Under the pieces are notes generated by a model. That model did no database searches and was not told the DNA's origin. It saw only the letters and a list, made by a program, of their open reading frames with translations. A DNA stretch of 64,000 bases from an uncultured Blautia sp. (GTDB lineage Bacteria > Bacillota > Clostridia > Lachnospirales > Lachnospiraceae): the NCBI GenBank assembly GCA_937900135.1, contig CALCDJ010000087.1, positions 34,340-98,339 of the forward strand, read 5' to 3'. Position numbers and translations under genes: made by a program. Position 1 is the first letter of the stretch. Each line of letters opens with the position of its first letter. Of this stretch, positions 49,875-58,497 are shown in pieces.

Positions 49875-50840
49875 ATGAGCGTCAATAGAGATAAACCCGA
49901 TCTTTGGAAAAATGATATTTTGCAATCTGTGGATTTGTATAATAGTTGGTTTATGGAATTTGCTCCCAGAGCATTTAGAGAAACACGTGTAACAACAGCA
50001 AGTAGCGTGGAGCGAGCTCTTGTCGATACGAGTTATCTGAGAAACATATCGGTCGAACTATTAAAAAATCACCCAGAGGTCTTGCCAATATTAAGGATGT
50101 CTACTTGCCCTCCTATAGCAAGAGATCGTCTTGTTGGTTTAGCAGGAGTAACTAAGAGCTTAGTTGAAAACATGGAAGATACGAATAATCCTCGTGTATC
50201 TCCTCGAATGGCTCCGGATAGATTATCTGACGAGCTTTCAAAAATAGCTAAAACTATCAATAGGATGGCAGATCCAGATATATTTGTTTGGCTACCAGAA
50301 ATGCGTGAACCAACTGAACAAGAGGTTCAAAGATCTGCAACTGTTGTTGCAGATAGATTGTGTGGTGCGGTAGCTGATCCGATTATTAGAAATGCTCAAG
50401 AGAAACGTCAGCTTGCGGCAATAACACATTTCTTGAAAAATAGGGGTTATACGGAAGCCGATGCCGGAACAAAGCATAACGAAATGGCACCAGGAACATT
50501 TTCGTTCCATACTAATGTGCCAGTATTAGTTGCTGAAGGAGCAGAAGGTAGAATCAACATTCCTGTTGATGTGGTTATTCTTCCCAAATCGGCACAAGTT
50601 GGAGACTTTCCTCTCCTTATTGAAGCAAAATCGGCCGGAGATTTTACCAACGTAAACAAACGCCGCAAAGAAGAAGCCGTCAAAATGCAACAATTAAAAA
50701 ATACATATGGCAATACGGTATCGTATAGTTTGTTTTTATGTGGTTACTTTGATTCAGGATATTTAGGCTACGAGGCGGCAGAAGGAATTGATTGGATATG
50801 GGAACACAGAATAAACGATTTGGAGCGATTAGGGATTTGA
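49875..50840 (+). CDS. XamI-family type II restriction endonuclease
   Basis: 321-residue protein matching the XamI family from memory: NRDKPDLWKNDILQSVDLYN, FAPRAFRETRV, NHPEVLPILRMSTCPPIARD, RLVGLAGV near the start. A PD-(D/E)xK-like nuclease site lies near residues 235-260: VDVVILPKS, then FPLLIEAKSAGD (Glu-Ala-Lys). XamI cuts GTCGAC; the specificity here is not proven. GAGGAGAG precedes ATG 49875. It overlaps the methyltransferase gene by 43 bp. AT-richer than housekeeping genes around, a sign of transfer. Confidence 0.87.
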   Translation: MSVNRDKPDLWKNDILQSVDLYNSWFMEFAPRAFRETRVTTASSVERALVDTSYLRNISVELLKNHPEVLPILRMSTCPPIARDRLVGLAGVTKSLVENMEDTNNPRVSPRMAPDRLSDELSKIAKTINRMADPDIFVWLPEMREPTEQEVQRSATVVADRLCGAVADPIIRNAQEKRQLAAITHFLKNRGYTEADAGTKHNEMAPGTFSFHTNVPVLVAEGAEGRINIPVDVVILPKSAQVGDFPLLIEAKSAGDFTNVNKRRKEEAVKMQQLKNTYGNTVSYSLFLCGYFDSGYLGYEAAEGIDWIWEHRINDLERLGI

Positions 50841-52351
50841 GTTTAATAGAATCCAGAAGGATGCAATTACAAACAGCGATTGACAATGGCAAAAGCATTG
50901 AAAGTCGTAGACGGTTTGGTCAGTTTGCAACCCCTTATGAATTGGCTCAAGAAATAATGTCTTTTGGTTTAACTTTGCAGGACAAAAAGGAAATCTCTTT
51001 TTTGGAGCCTGCATTTGGTACGGGAGCGTTTTATTCGGCTCTTTTATCAGAGTGTGACAAACAAGCTAAAATCATAAACACTGCAATTGGAGTTGAAGTA
51101 GACAAAGATTTTTATACTGCTGCCAATGAACTTTGGGGTTACACAAATTTAAATTTAGTAAACGGCGATTTTACTGAAATTGAATCATTTGCAAATGTCA
51201 ACCTTTTGATTAGTAATCCTCCGTATATACGGCACCATTATATTGGCAAAGAACAGAAATCCAAGCTCTCAACTATGGCACAAAAAGAAACGGGGTTATC
51301 GCTTTCGGGTCTTGCAGGACTCTATTGCTATTTTATTTTATCTGCACACAAGTGGCTCGCTCCAGATGCAATATGTGGCTGGCTTATTCCAAGTGAGTTT
51401 ATGGATGTTAATTATGGCGGAAAACTGAAAGAGTACCTGCTAAACAAAGTTCATTTACTTAGAGTGCATAGATATAATCCTGAGAACTGTAAATTTGATG
51501 ATGCTTTGGTATCTTCCTGTGTGGTTTGGTTTAAAAACGAGACCATGGAAAACAATTATGATGTCGAATTTTCTTATGGTGGCACGCTCGAAAAACCAGA
51601 AGTTAGCCGAAACGTGGATAGAAACACTTTAGGAAAAAGCAGAAAATGGACTCATTTTCCAATCAAAGATGAGACTTTTCTGAGTACTCATGCTCCGACT
51701 TTAGGTGATTTTTTTACAATCAAACGTGGATTGGCAACTGGAGATAACGATTTCTTTATCTTGTCTAAAGAAAAAATTAGAGAACTAAATCTCGACATGA
51801 ATTTCTTTACACCAATTCTACCAAGCCCTCGTTATTTAAAATGTAATGAAGTGTTTAGTGATAAATATGGAAATCCCTGCTTAGACACGCAGTATTTCTT
51901 GCTTAGCTGTACGCTTCCAGAAGAGGAAGTGAAAAAGAATCATCCGTCCATCTGGAATTATTTGAGTAGTGGAATTGATACTACTGCGCAGAAGTATCTG
52001 TGTAAAAATCGTAAGGTTTGGTATTACCAGGAAAATAGATCGGCAACGCCATTCTTATGTTCTTATATGGGCAGAGGAAATGACGAACACACTGCTCCTT
52101 TTCGTTTTATTTTGAACCACACAAGCGCAATTGCCACCAATTCTTATTTGATGTTATATCCTAAAGCTACTCTCCAAGAAGCAATTGCTCAGACCCCCGA
52201 CATACTATATGAGGTTTGGAACGCTTTGAGTAATATTACTGCTAATGATCTTGAAAGCGAAGGCCGAGTGTATGGTGGAGGTTTGAAAAAAATCGAGCCA
52301 AAAGAACTATCTTATGTTAAGTGCCCACGCTTAGCGGAGTTATTAGCATAA
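50798..52351 (+). CDS. Eco57I-type adenine-specific DNA methyltransferase
   Basis: 517-residue N6-adenine methyltransferase: RRRFGQFATPYELAQEIMSF (family start), ISFLEPAFGTGAFYSALL (SAM-binding motif I), LLISNPPYIRHHYIG (catalytic NPPY), then a C-terminal target-recognition half (FFTIKRGLATGDNDFFIL). It protects the host from the XamI-like nuclease. ATG at 50798 is inside the nuclease gene; a TTG at 50792 is possible. No terminator is evident after it. Confidence 0.9.
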   Translation: MGTQNKRFGAIRDLSLIESRRMQLQTAIDNGKSIESRRRFGQFATPYELAQEIMSFGLTLQDKKEISFLEPAFGTGAFYSALLSECDKQAKIINTAIGVEVDKDFYTAANELWGYTNLNLVNGDFTEIESFANVNLLISNPPYIRHHYIGKEQKSKLSTMAQKETGLSLSGLAGLYCYFILSAHKWLAPDAICGWLIPSEFMDVNYGGKLKEYLLNKVHLLRVHRYNPENCKFDDALVSSCVVWFKNETMENNYDVEFSYGGTLEKPEVSRNVDRNTLGKSRKWTHFPIKDETFLSTHAPTLGDFFTIKRGLATGDNDFFILSKEKIRELNLDMNFFTPILPSPRYLKCNEVFSDKYGNPCLDTQYFLLSCTLPEEEVKKNHPSIWNYLSSGIDTTAQKYLCKNRKVWYYQENRSATPFLCSYMGRGNDEHTAPFRFILNHTSAIATNSYLMLYPKATLQEAIAQTPDILYEVWNALSNITANDLESEGRVYGGGLKKIEPKELSYVKCPRLAELLA

Positions 52352-52491
52352 ATCAAGAGAACGCAAGGGAAGTGAAGTGACACTGTGTTATTCAATGTTT
52401 ATTACTTGAACTTTTCAAAAGTATATGAAATAAAAATGATGTTAAGCAATGTCATAAAAACTGATGAGACCACCATCACTTGCTGCAAGTA

Positions 52492-53178
52492 ATGATTTAC
52501 TTGAATGAAGGAAAGTCTGACATTGGGGAGGTCATTAGAATTACAAATCGACAATTAGAAATCGTTCTATATCTGAATGAAATAAAAAAAACCACAATCC
52601 AAGAACTTGCAGATAAGTTTGAAGTCAGCAAGCGAACAATCATGAGAGACATCAACCGGATTTCCAGTATTGGGGTCCCGATTCATACACAGCCAGGTTA
52701 TCAGGGAGGGGTTTCAATTCCCGGTACTTATAAATTTCAACAGAGTTTTTTTTCTCCGGATGAAATTGAAGATCTGGTTTTGGCTCTTCATATTATAGGG
52801 AATTTACGGAAAAGGGATGTAAAAAGCAGTATTTTAAAAAAATTAGAACTTTTGGTTCCTGAGCTTACTTTTTTAAAAGAACAGGATTTTACGGAATATT
52901 TGAAGGTGGAATTGTTTCAGGAGCCACTTTGTAAAAAGGAAGAGGTTTTTCGGAATATTAATACTGCTTTGGATGAAGAGGTTATTGTAGAATTAGAGAT
53001 AAATAAGCATAAATATCGAGTGGCGCCTTTGAGCTATGCGCTTCGCTCATCGGGATTATATTTGTATGCTTCAGACGGTACCCAGTTGTTTACATTTCTG
53101 GTATCGGATATTATTTACTGTAAGACTACTGATCAGAGTTTTGATCGTGAAAATTATCAAAAATTTATGTTTCATTAA
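52492..53178 (+). CDS. HTH_11/WYL-like transcriptional regulator
   Basis: 228-residue regulator: ITNRQLEIVLYLNEIKKTTI, QELADKFEVSKRTIMRDINR (HTH), wing TQPGYQGGVSIP, then a WYL-like C-terminal domain (HKYRVAPLSYALRSSGLYLYA). ATG 52492 has no good ribosome binding site, whereas GGGGAGG at 52525-52531 lies 8 nt from an ATT at 52540 (before the conserved ITNRQ), so a shorter, ATT-initiated protein is possible. A terminator ends it; the MATE pump gene follows and may be its target. Confidence 0.75.
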   Translation: MIYLNEGKSDIGEVIRITNRQLEIVLYLNEIKKTTIQELADKFEVSKRTIMRDINRISSIGVPIHTQPGYQGGVSIPGTYKFQQSFFSPDEIEDLVLALHIIGNLRKRDVKSSILKKLELLVPELTFLKEQDFTEYLKVELFQEPLCKKEEVFRNINTALDEEVIVELEINKHKYRVAPLSYALRSSGLYLYASDGTQLFTFLVSDIIYCKTTDQSFDRENYQKFMFH

Positions 53179-53213
53179 AAGGAAGGTGACACAGGATGTC
53201 CCCTTCCTTTTGT
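53177..53213 (+). terminator. Terminator after the regulator gene
   Basis: AAAAGGAAGG (53177-53186) pairs with CCTTCCTTTT (53202-53211); inner GACA/TGTC extends the stem. The stop codon of the regulator lies at its base. Confidence 0.78.
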
Positions 53214-53241
53214 TATGATGGGGAATGTGGAGGTGTTTTTG

Positions 53242-54555
53242 ATGAAAGAAAATATTTATGAAAAAAAATCTGTACATTCTTTGATTCTTTATTTTTCCAT
53301 ACCGGCTATTTTTTCTCTGATAGTAGAAATTATGGCGTCTGTGGTTGATACCGCATTTGCAGGGCATCTTGGAGAAATTTCTGTTGATGCATTGACAACA
53401 ATGGGATTGCTATCTCCTGTATTAAGTGTTTATACAGCTTTTCAGGCTCTGTTTGCTGTTTCCACATCGATTATGATTGCAAAATATTTAAAAGATTCAA
53501 CTGTACGGGACGAATACTTGATCACAGGGTTTTGTATGACACTTATTACAAGTGTGGGAGTTTCTATTGCTACCTATTTGATTATGCCGAAACTTTTATC
53601 TTTTCTGGGAGCAGCAGGGCAAATCGCAATATTGGCTGAGAAGTATTTGAAAATTCAATTATTCAGCAATGTATTCAACGCTTTGGGTTATACCTTAACA
53701 AGCTGTATTCGGGCATTTGGTTATCCAAGAATAGAGATGGTATTAACAGGTTTGGCAGTTCTTGTGAATATGGTTTTTAATACAATATTTGTATTCGTTT
53801 TTGATATGGGATTTACAGGTCTTGCTTATGGAACTCTTGTAAGCGAATTGTTTTGTTGTTTTGCATCTGTATTCTGGTTATTGAAACAGCAATTGTTATG
53901 GTGTGAATGGAAAATACCATGGAGAAATCTAAAAAAATATACATTTAAGTTATTAAAGCTGGGAATTGCTCAGACAGTTATTCAGTCCCTGGCGGGGTGT
54001 ACAGCTTTTTTTGTGAATCAGAACTTAATGCTGCATACAACGTTACATCATGTTGCTGTCTGGAACGTAGTCCAGAAAATTTATACTCTATTTCTGATGC
54101 CGATAGTTGGGATTACACAAGGGGTTCAGACAATCGTTGCTTATTTTGATGGACATGGACAGGAAAACAAAAAGAAACGAACGCTTATCACAACCATAGG
54201 TTATACAGTTGTATATGGAGTAATTGGGATGATTTTGATATTTTTTTTCGGAAAAAATATGTTATCGTTATTTGCAGACGCAGACAATATTTATCAATTG
54301 GGAAGGGGAATCCTTCGCATTGTGTTTTCCACTTTTCCATTAATGGGAATTTTTTATACGATTATGACACTGTATGAAGTAACTGGTCATGAGGGAAAAG
54401 CAGTTTTTCTGATTTTGGCAAGGCAGGTGTTTTTGATGATTCCCCTGACTTATCTTCTGCCAAAAATCCTTCCAGGATTTCCCCTTGCAGTATTTTGCGC
54501 TGTTCCAGCGGCTGATTTAATCGCATTGTTCATAGCTGTATTGAGTAGAAAATAA
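53242..54555 (+). CDS. MATE-family efflux transporter
   Basis: 437-residue, 12-helix transporter: KSVHSLILYFSIPAIFSLIV, DTAFAGHLGEISVDALTTMG (helix 1-2 signature) and GITQGVQTIVAYFDG near 300. Exports cationic drugs or other amphiphiles with Na+ or H+. GGAGGTG (53229-53235) is 6 nt from ATG 53242. The 3' end overlaps the convergent LysR gene by 39 bp. Confidence 0.9.
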   Translation: MKENIYEKKSVHSLILYFSIPAIFSLIVEIMASVVDTAFAGHLGEISVDALTTMGLLSPVLSVYTAFQALFAVSTSIMIAKYLKDSTVRDEYLITGFCMTLITSVGVSIATYLIMPKLLSFLGAAGQIAILAEKYLKIQLFSNVFNALGYTLTSCIRAFGYPRIEMVLTGLAVLVNMVFNTIFVFVFDMGFTGLAYGTLVSELFCCFASVFWLLKQQLLWCEWKIPWRNLKKYTFKLLKLGIAQTVIQSLAGCTAFFVNQNLMLHTTLHHVAVWNVVQKIYTLFLMPIVGITQGVQTIVAYFDGHGQENKKKRTLITTIGYTVVYGVIGMILIFFFGKNMLSLFADADNIYQLGRGILRIVFSTFPLMGIFYTIMTLYEVTGHEGKAVFLILARQVFLMIPLTYLLPKILPGFPLAVFCAVPAADLIALFIAVLSRK

Positions 54556-55428
54556 TTTCAGTTTTTGGATGAATTTTTCGGACGCTTTAGAAAATACCTG
54601 ATATTTTTTCCAAACAATATGCATACCTGCTTCTGTTCGAGGGGAAAGAGGGCGAAAACACAGCTTATTGTTTCCATCTGTATGAATAATTTTATCTAAT
54701 CCAATGGCATATCCCAGTCCTTCTTCAACCATTAGAGAAGCGTTGAATAACAGATTGTAGGTGGCGACAATTTCTAATTCCGAAAGTTCTTTATTGATCC
54801 ATGAGGCTAAAGTGCCTTTGCTGTCATCCTGGTTTGAGATGATTAGCGGTTTATCCCATAAATCTTTCGGGTGAATGGATTTTTTAGCAGCCAGAGGGGA
54901 GTCCTTTTTCATCAGAACTCCCCAGATATCTCTGAAAGGCAATTCGATGGAGTTGTATTTTGTATGATCTACATTTCCAAACACAATTCCGAAATCAATC
55001 AATCCCTTATCCAGTTGTTCACTGACGAAATCTGCATTACCGCTGGAGATATGATAGTGAATTCCGGGATACGCTTCATAAAGTTCTTTGGCAGCTCTTG
55101 CGATAAAGCGGACGGCGTCTGTTTCTCCAGCTCCAATATAAACATCCCCGACAATCGTTTGATCGGAGAAAGATATTTCCCGTTCTGTTTTTTGCACAAG
55201 GCTTAAAATTTCTTCTGCCCGCTTTCTAAGGATCATTCCTTCTTCAGTGAGGGTCACCTTTCTTGTTCCCTTTGCTTTGCGGATCAAAAGTTGTTTTCCC
55301 AGTTCTTCTTCCAGCGCTCTGAGCTGAGTGGAAAGTGTAGGCTGTGAGAGATGCAGCGACTCTGCAGCTTTGCTGATACTTTGTTCTCTTGCAACTGCAA
55401 GGAAGTAAGTGAGAACGCGTAATTCCAT
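54517..55428 (-). CDS. LysR-family transcriptional regulator
   Basis: 303-residue LysR: HTH LTYFLAVAREQSISKAAESLHLSQPTLSTQLRALE at the start, then a periplasmic-binding-like effector domain from about residue 88 (GDVYIGAGETDAVRFIARAA). Probably controls the divergent 55592 gene group or the overlapping MATE gene. Divergent promoters would lie in 55429-55591. Confidence 0.9.
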   Translation of the reverse strand: MELRVLTYFLAVAREQSISKAAESLHLSQPTLSTQLRALEEELGKQLLIRKAKGTRKVTLTEEGMILRKRAEEILSLVQKTEREISFSDQTIVGDVYIGAGETDAVRFIARAAKELYEAYPGIHYHISSGNADFVSEQLDKGLIDFGIVFGNVDHTKYNSIELPFRDIWGVLMKKDSPLAAKKSIHPKDLWDKPLIISNQDDSKGTLASWINKELSELEIVATYNLLFNASLMVEEGLGYAIGLDKIIHTDGNNKLCFRPLSPRTEAGMHIVWKKYQVFSKASEKFIQKLKLFSTQYSYEQCD

Positions 55429-55591
55429 TACCAGTTTTCCTCCTTTTGGATGTGATGATGATAGTATAACTTGCTTTTTACATAGGTTTCAACTATTAAA
55501 ACTGATAATATATAAGTATTTGCTATTTATATTCCTGGTTTTTATAATATAAAAAGAAAGGTAAAGTTGCAGATAGGTGGTGGCTATAAAT

Positions 55592-55864
55592 ATGGATCAT
55601 AAGGAAATAAAACTGGAAGAACTCATTGCATATGGCTCAAAAGCAGCAATCATCCAAAATTTAAAAGATGCCGGATGCAGTCATGAAACAATAGACTGCT
55701 GCCTTGCCTGTCTGAATACCGGGCAAAAAAAAGAGCTGTTAAAACGATTAGAAAAACATCGAAAAGGGCTTCTTGACAAAGTACATAAAGGGCAAAAGCA
55801 GATAGATTGCCTTGATTATCTGGTGTTTCAAATCGGGAAATGTTCTTTTCCGTCCGATAAATGA
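55592..55864 (+). CDS. Small conserved helical protein
   Basis: 90-residue protein: EELIAYGSKAAIIQNLKDAG, CLACLNTGQKKELLKRLEKH and GQKQIDCLDYLVFQIGK. Similar small proteins are found near DUF3737 genes in Firmicutes (from memory); function unknown. AGGTGG supports ATG 55592, the first gene of the set divergent from LysR. Followed by DUF3737 after 16 bases. Confidence 0.65.
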   Translation: MDHKEIKLEELIAYGSKAAIIQNLKDAGCSHETIDCCLACLNTGQKKELLKRLEKHRKGLLDKVHKGQKQIDCLDYLVFQIGKCSFPSDK

Positions 55865-55880
55865 TAAGGGGGAACAGAGT

Positions 55881-56753
55881 ATGAGAATAATAAAAAATCA
55901 AAAATTTGATGAGGAGCGAGCTCTTTATGGCAGCAACCAGCTTCTGGTAGAAAACTGCTCTTTTGATGGACCGGCAGATGGTGAAAGTGCGTTGAAGGAA
56001 TGCAGTCAGATTGAAGTAAACCACTGCTTTTTTAATCTTAGATATTCATTTTGGCATGATCATGGACTTACCATCTGTCATTCAGAAATGACAGAAAATT
56101 GCCGGGCTGCATTGTGGTATTCCAGTCATGTGACAGTGGCAGATTGCAAGCTTCATGGAATCAAAGCATTACGGGAGTGCGATGATATGACGATTAAAAA
56201 CTGTGATATTATTTCTCAGGAATTTGGATGGTCTGTTCGGAAAATCTGCATGGAAGATACTACGGCAGTCAGCGAATATTTTATGATGCGCTCGGAGAAT
56301 CTGACATTTCGCAGAGTACAGCTTCAGGGAAAATATTCTTTCCAATACATTAAAAATGCAGTTTTTGAAGATTGTGTTTTTGATACAAAAGATGCGTTTT
56401 GGCATGGAGAGAATATTACAATCCGCAATAGTACCATAAAGGGAGAATATCTGGCCTGGTATTCCAATGGTCTGACTCTGATCAACTGTAAAATTATTGG
56501 AACTCAGCCATTTTGCTATTGTAGAAATTTGAAGCTGATTGATTGTGAGATGTTGGAAACAGATCTGGCCTTTGAAAAATCACAAGTGGATGCAACCATT
56601 CTCACAAAAGTTGACAGTATTAAAAATCCATTGTCCGGGCAGATTACGGTGCCAGATGTAGGAGAAGTGATTCTGGATGATGACAAGGCAAAAGGCGAGA
56701 TTGTTATTACAGATCGGAACAAAAATAATAGAAACATGAACAAAACAGCTTAA
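55881..56753 (+). CDS. DUF3737-type right-handed beta-helix protein
   Basis: 290-residue protein of tandem beta-helix turns (ENCSFDGPADGESALKECSQ, EVNHCFFNLRYSFWHD, ENLTFRRVQLQGKYSFQYIK, ENITIRNSTIKGEYLAWYS). No signal peptide, so cytoplasmic. Function unknown; typical of DUF3737. Same operon as the small helical protein and the flavin reductase. Confidence 0.82.
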   Translation: MRIIKNQKFDEERALYGSNQLLVENCSFDGPADGESALKECSQIEVNHCFFNLRYSFWHDHGLTICHSEMTENCRAALWYSSHVTVADCKLHGIKALRECDDMTIKNCDIISQEFGWSVRKICMEDTTAVSEYFMMRSENLTFRRVQLQGKYSFQYIKNAVFEDCVFDTKDAFWHGENITIRNSTIKGEYLAWYSNGLTLINCKIIGTQPFCYCRNLKLIDCEMLETDLAFEKSQVDATILTKVDSIKNPLSGQITVPDVGEVILDDDKAKGEIVITDRNKNNRNMNKTA

Positions 56754-56774
56754 TATTTTGAAGGAGTGGCAGAT

Positions 56775-57317
56775 ATGAATAAGAATATTTTAGTTATCTC
56801 AACAAGTCTCAGAAAGGGCGGAAACTCAGAAATACTTGCGGATGCGTTTATCCGTGGAGCAAATGAAGCAGGTCATCACACAGAAAAAATATGTCTATAT
56901 GATAAAACAATTAGTTTTTGCAAGGGTTGTCTTGCCTGTCAGAAAACCGGACGCTGTACGATTCACGATGATGCTGATGTTATTGCACAAAAAATGCTGA
57001 CCGCTGATGTGTTGGTCTTTGCTACCCCGATTTACTACTACGAAATGTCGGGACAGATGAAAACTGTTTTGGATCGTGCGAATCCATTGTTTTCTGCGGA
57101 CTATGCTTTCAGAGATATTTACTTTTTATCTGCAGCGGCAGAGGATGAAGAAGATGTGGACGCTCGTGCAGTCAATGGTTTGGGCGGCTGGATTGAATGT
57201 TTTCCGAAGGCTCACCTTGCGGGAACCGTTTTTGCAGGAGGTGTAAACGGTGTCGGTGAAATTAATGGACATAAGGCATTACAAAAGGCCTATGAAATGG
57301 GAAAATCACTGAAATGA
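56775..57317 (+). CDS. NADPH-dependent FMN reductase / flavodoxin-like oxidoreductase
   Basis: 180-residue flavoprotein: ILVISTSLRKGGNSEILADA (FMN phosphate loop), CKGCLACQKTGRCTIHDDAD (Cys-rich region of the iron-sulfur flavoprotein-like subgroup) and VFATPIYYYEMSGQMKTVLDR. Reduces quinones, nitro compounds or other electrophiles. AAGGAG (56760-56765) is 9 nt from ATG 56775. Next gene downstream is an alpha/beta-hydrolase relic. Confidence 0.88.
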   Translation: MNKNILVISTSLRKGGNSEILADAFIRGANEAGHHTEKICLYDKTISFCKGCLACQKTGRCTIHDDADVIAQKMLTADVLVFATPIYYYEMSGQMKTVLDRANPLFSADYAFRDIYFLSAAAEDEEDVDARAVNGLGGWIECFPKAHLAGTVFAGGVNGVGEINGHKALQKAYEMGKSLK

Positions 57318-57332
57318 TTGGAGGTAAATAGA

Positions 57333-57506
57333 ATGGCAGGTGAGAAAGCACATTCCTGTTATTTTACTCAGGATGCTTTTGACAAACTTCATGGTGAAAA
57401 TAAGAAACTTCTGATTATCCCTAATGCAGTCCATACAGATTTATATGATCGGATGGATGTGATGCCTTTTGAGAAAATGGAACAATTTTTTGAGGAAAAT
57501 CTTTAA
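57333..57506 (+). pseudogene. C-terminal relic of an alpha/beta hydrolase
   Basis: 57 codons: GEKAHSCYFTQDAFDKLHGE, then KKLLIIPNAVHTDLYDRMD and FEKMEQFFEENL. The His in VHTDLYD is the catalytic histidine region of dienelactone-hydrolase-like esterases; the nucleophile elbow and about 240 residues are missing. An intact GGAGG precedes the ATG, so the fragment may be translated. Confidence 0.6.
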
Positions 57507-57539
57507 GCAAAAAAATTGAAAAAAAAGAAATACAAACAC

Positions 57540-57577
57540 AAGGTCTCTCTTTCTGCATTGATAGGGAGACCTTATTT
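57540..57577 (+). terminator. Terminator after the hydrolase relic
   Basis: AAGGTCTC (57540-57547) pairs with GAGACCTT (57566-57573), followed by ATTTT. Confidence 0.82.
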
Positions 57578-57694
57578 TGAGCAACGAATTATAGATTGAT
57601 TCATAGACAGGCTTCCCATTTATAAATCAATCTGAGACAAAATAGACAGGTATATATGAAAAAAGTTCATGTGAGGATAGAAAGAAAGGCAAAC

Positions 57695-57723
57695 TTGATA
57701 TTTATTTATGTCCGTTATATAAT
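57695..57723 (+). promoter_or_regulatory. Promoter of the ABC exporter genes
   Basis: TTGATA (57695-57700), 17-bp spacer and TATAAT (57718-57723). 67 bases upstream of the ATP-binding gene. Confidence 0.8.
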
Positions 57724-57789
57724 CGAAATATATGATGTAAACCTTTTATGAAAGAGGATGGAAGAATTAAGGAAACAAAGGAGAGACAT

Positions 57790-58497
57790 ATGAAATTTAT
57801 TATTGAACATTTATCAAAAAGTTTCGAAAAAAAAGAAGTCCTCAGAGATATTCATTTTACTTTTGAAGAGGGGAAGATTTATGGTTTGCTTGGGAGAAAC
57901 GGCGCAGGTAAAACAACATTGTTTAACTGCCTGAATCGGGATATTAAGATAGACAGCGGTAGTTTTTATATGGATATGGATGGAGTTTGCCGTGAGGTGA
58001 AGGGGGATGACATTGGATATGTGCTGTCTACGCCTACGGTACCGGAATTTCTTACAGGCAGGGAGTTTTTGAAGTTTTTTATGGATATCAATGAAAAATC
58101 CATTGAGAATCCCAAAAGTATTGACGAGTATTTTTCCTATATGAGCATTGCGCCTGAGGATCGGGATAAACTCTTAAAGGATTATTCTCATGGAATGAAA
58201 AATAAAATGCAGATGTTGATCAATATTATTGCCAAGCCGAATATTTTATTGTTGGATGAACCGTTGACTTCTCTGGATGTAGTGGTGGCTGAGGAAATGA
58301 AGCAGTTGCTTCGTTCCTTAAAACGGGATCGTATTACTATTTTTTCTACACATATTATGGATCTGGCACTGGATCTTTGTGATGAAATTGTACTGCTTAA
58401 TCATGGAGAACTGGAGGTGGTAGAGAAAACCGATCTGGACAGCAGAGAGTTTAAGGATAAGATCATTGCAGCATTACGGGAGGGAGAACATGAATAA
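57790..58497 (+). CDS. ABC transporter ATP-binding protein
   Basis: 235-residue ATPase: GLLGRNGAGKTTLFNCL (Walker A near 33-49), KDYSHGMKNKMQML in place of the usual LSGGQ signature, LLLDEPLTSLDV (Walker B), and FSTHIMD (switch His). The altered signature (SHGMK) is common in ABC-2-type exporters of Firmicutes. AAAGGAG supports ATG 57790. Overlaps the permease by 8 bp. Confidence 0.9.
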   Translation: MKFIIEHLSKSFEKKEVLRDIHFTFEEGKIYGLLGRNGAGKTTLFNCLNRDIKIDSGSFYMDMDGVCREVKGDDIGYVLSTPTVPEFLTGREFLKFFMDINEKSIENPKSIDEYFSYMSIAPEDRDKLLKDYSHGMKNKMQMLINIIAKPNILLLDEPLTSLDVVVAEEMKQLLRSLKRDRITIFSTHIMDLALDLCDEIVLLNHGELEVVEKTDLDSREFKDKIIAALREGEHE

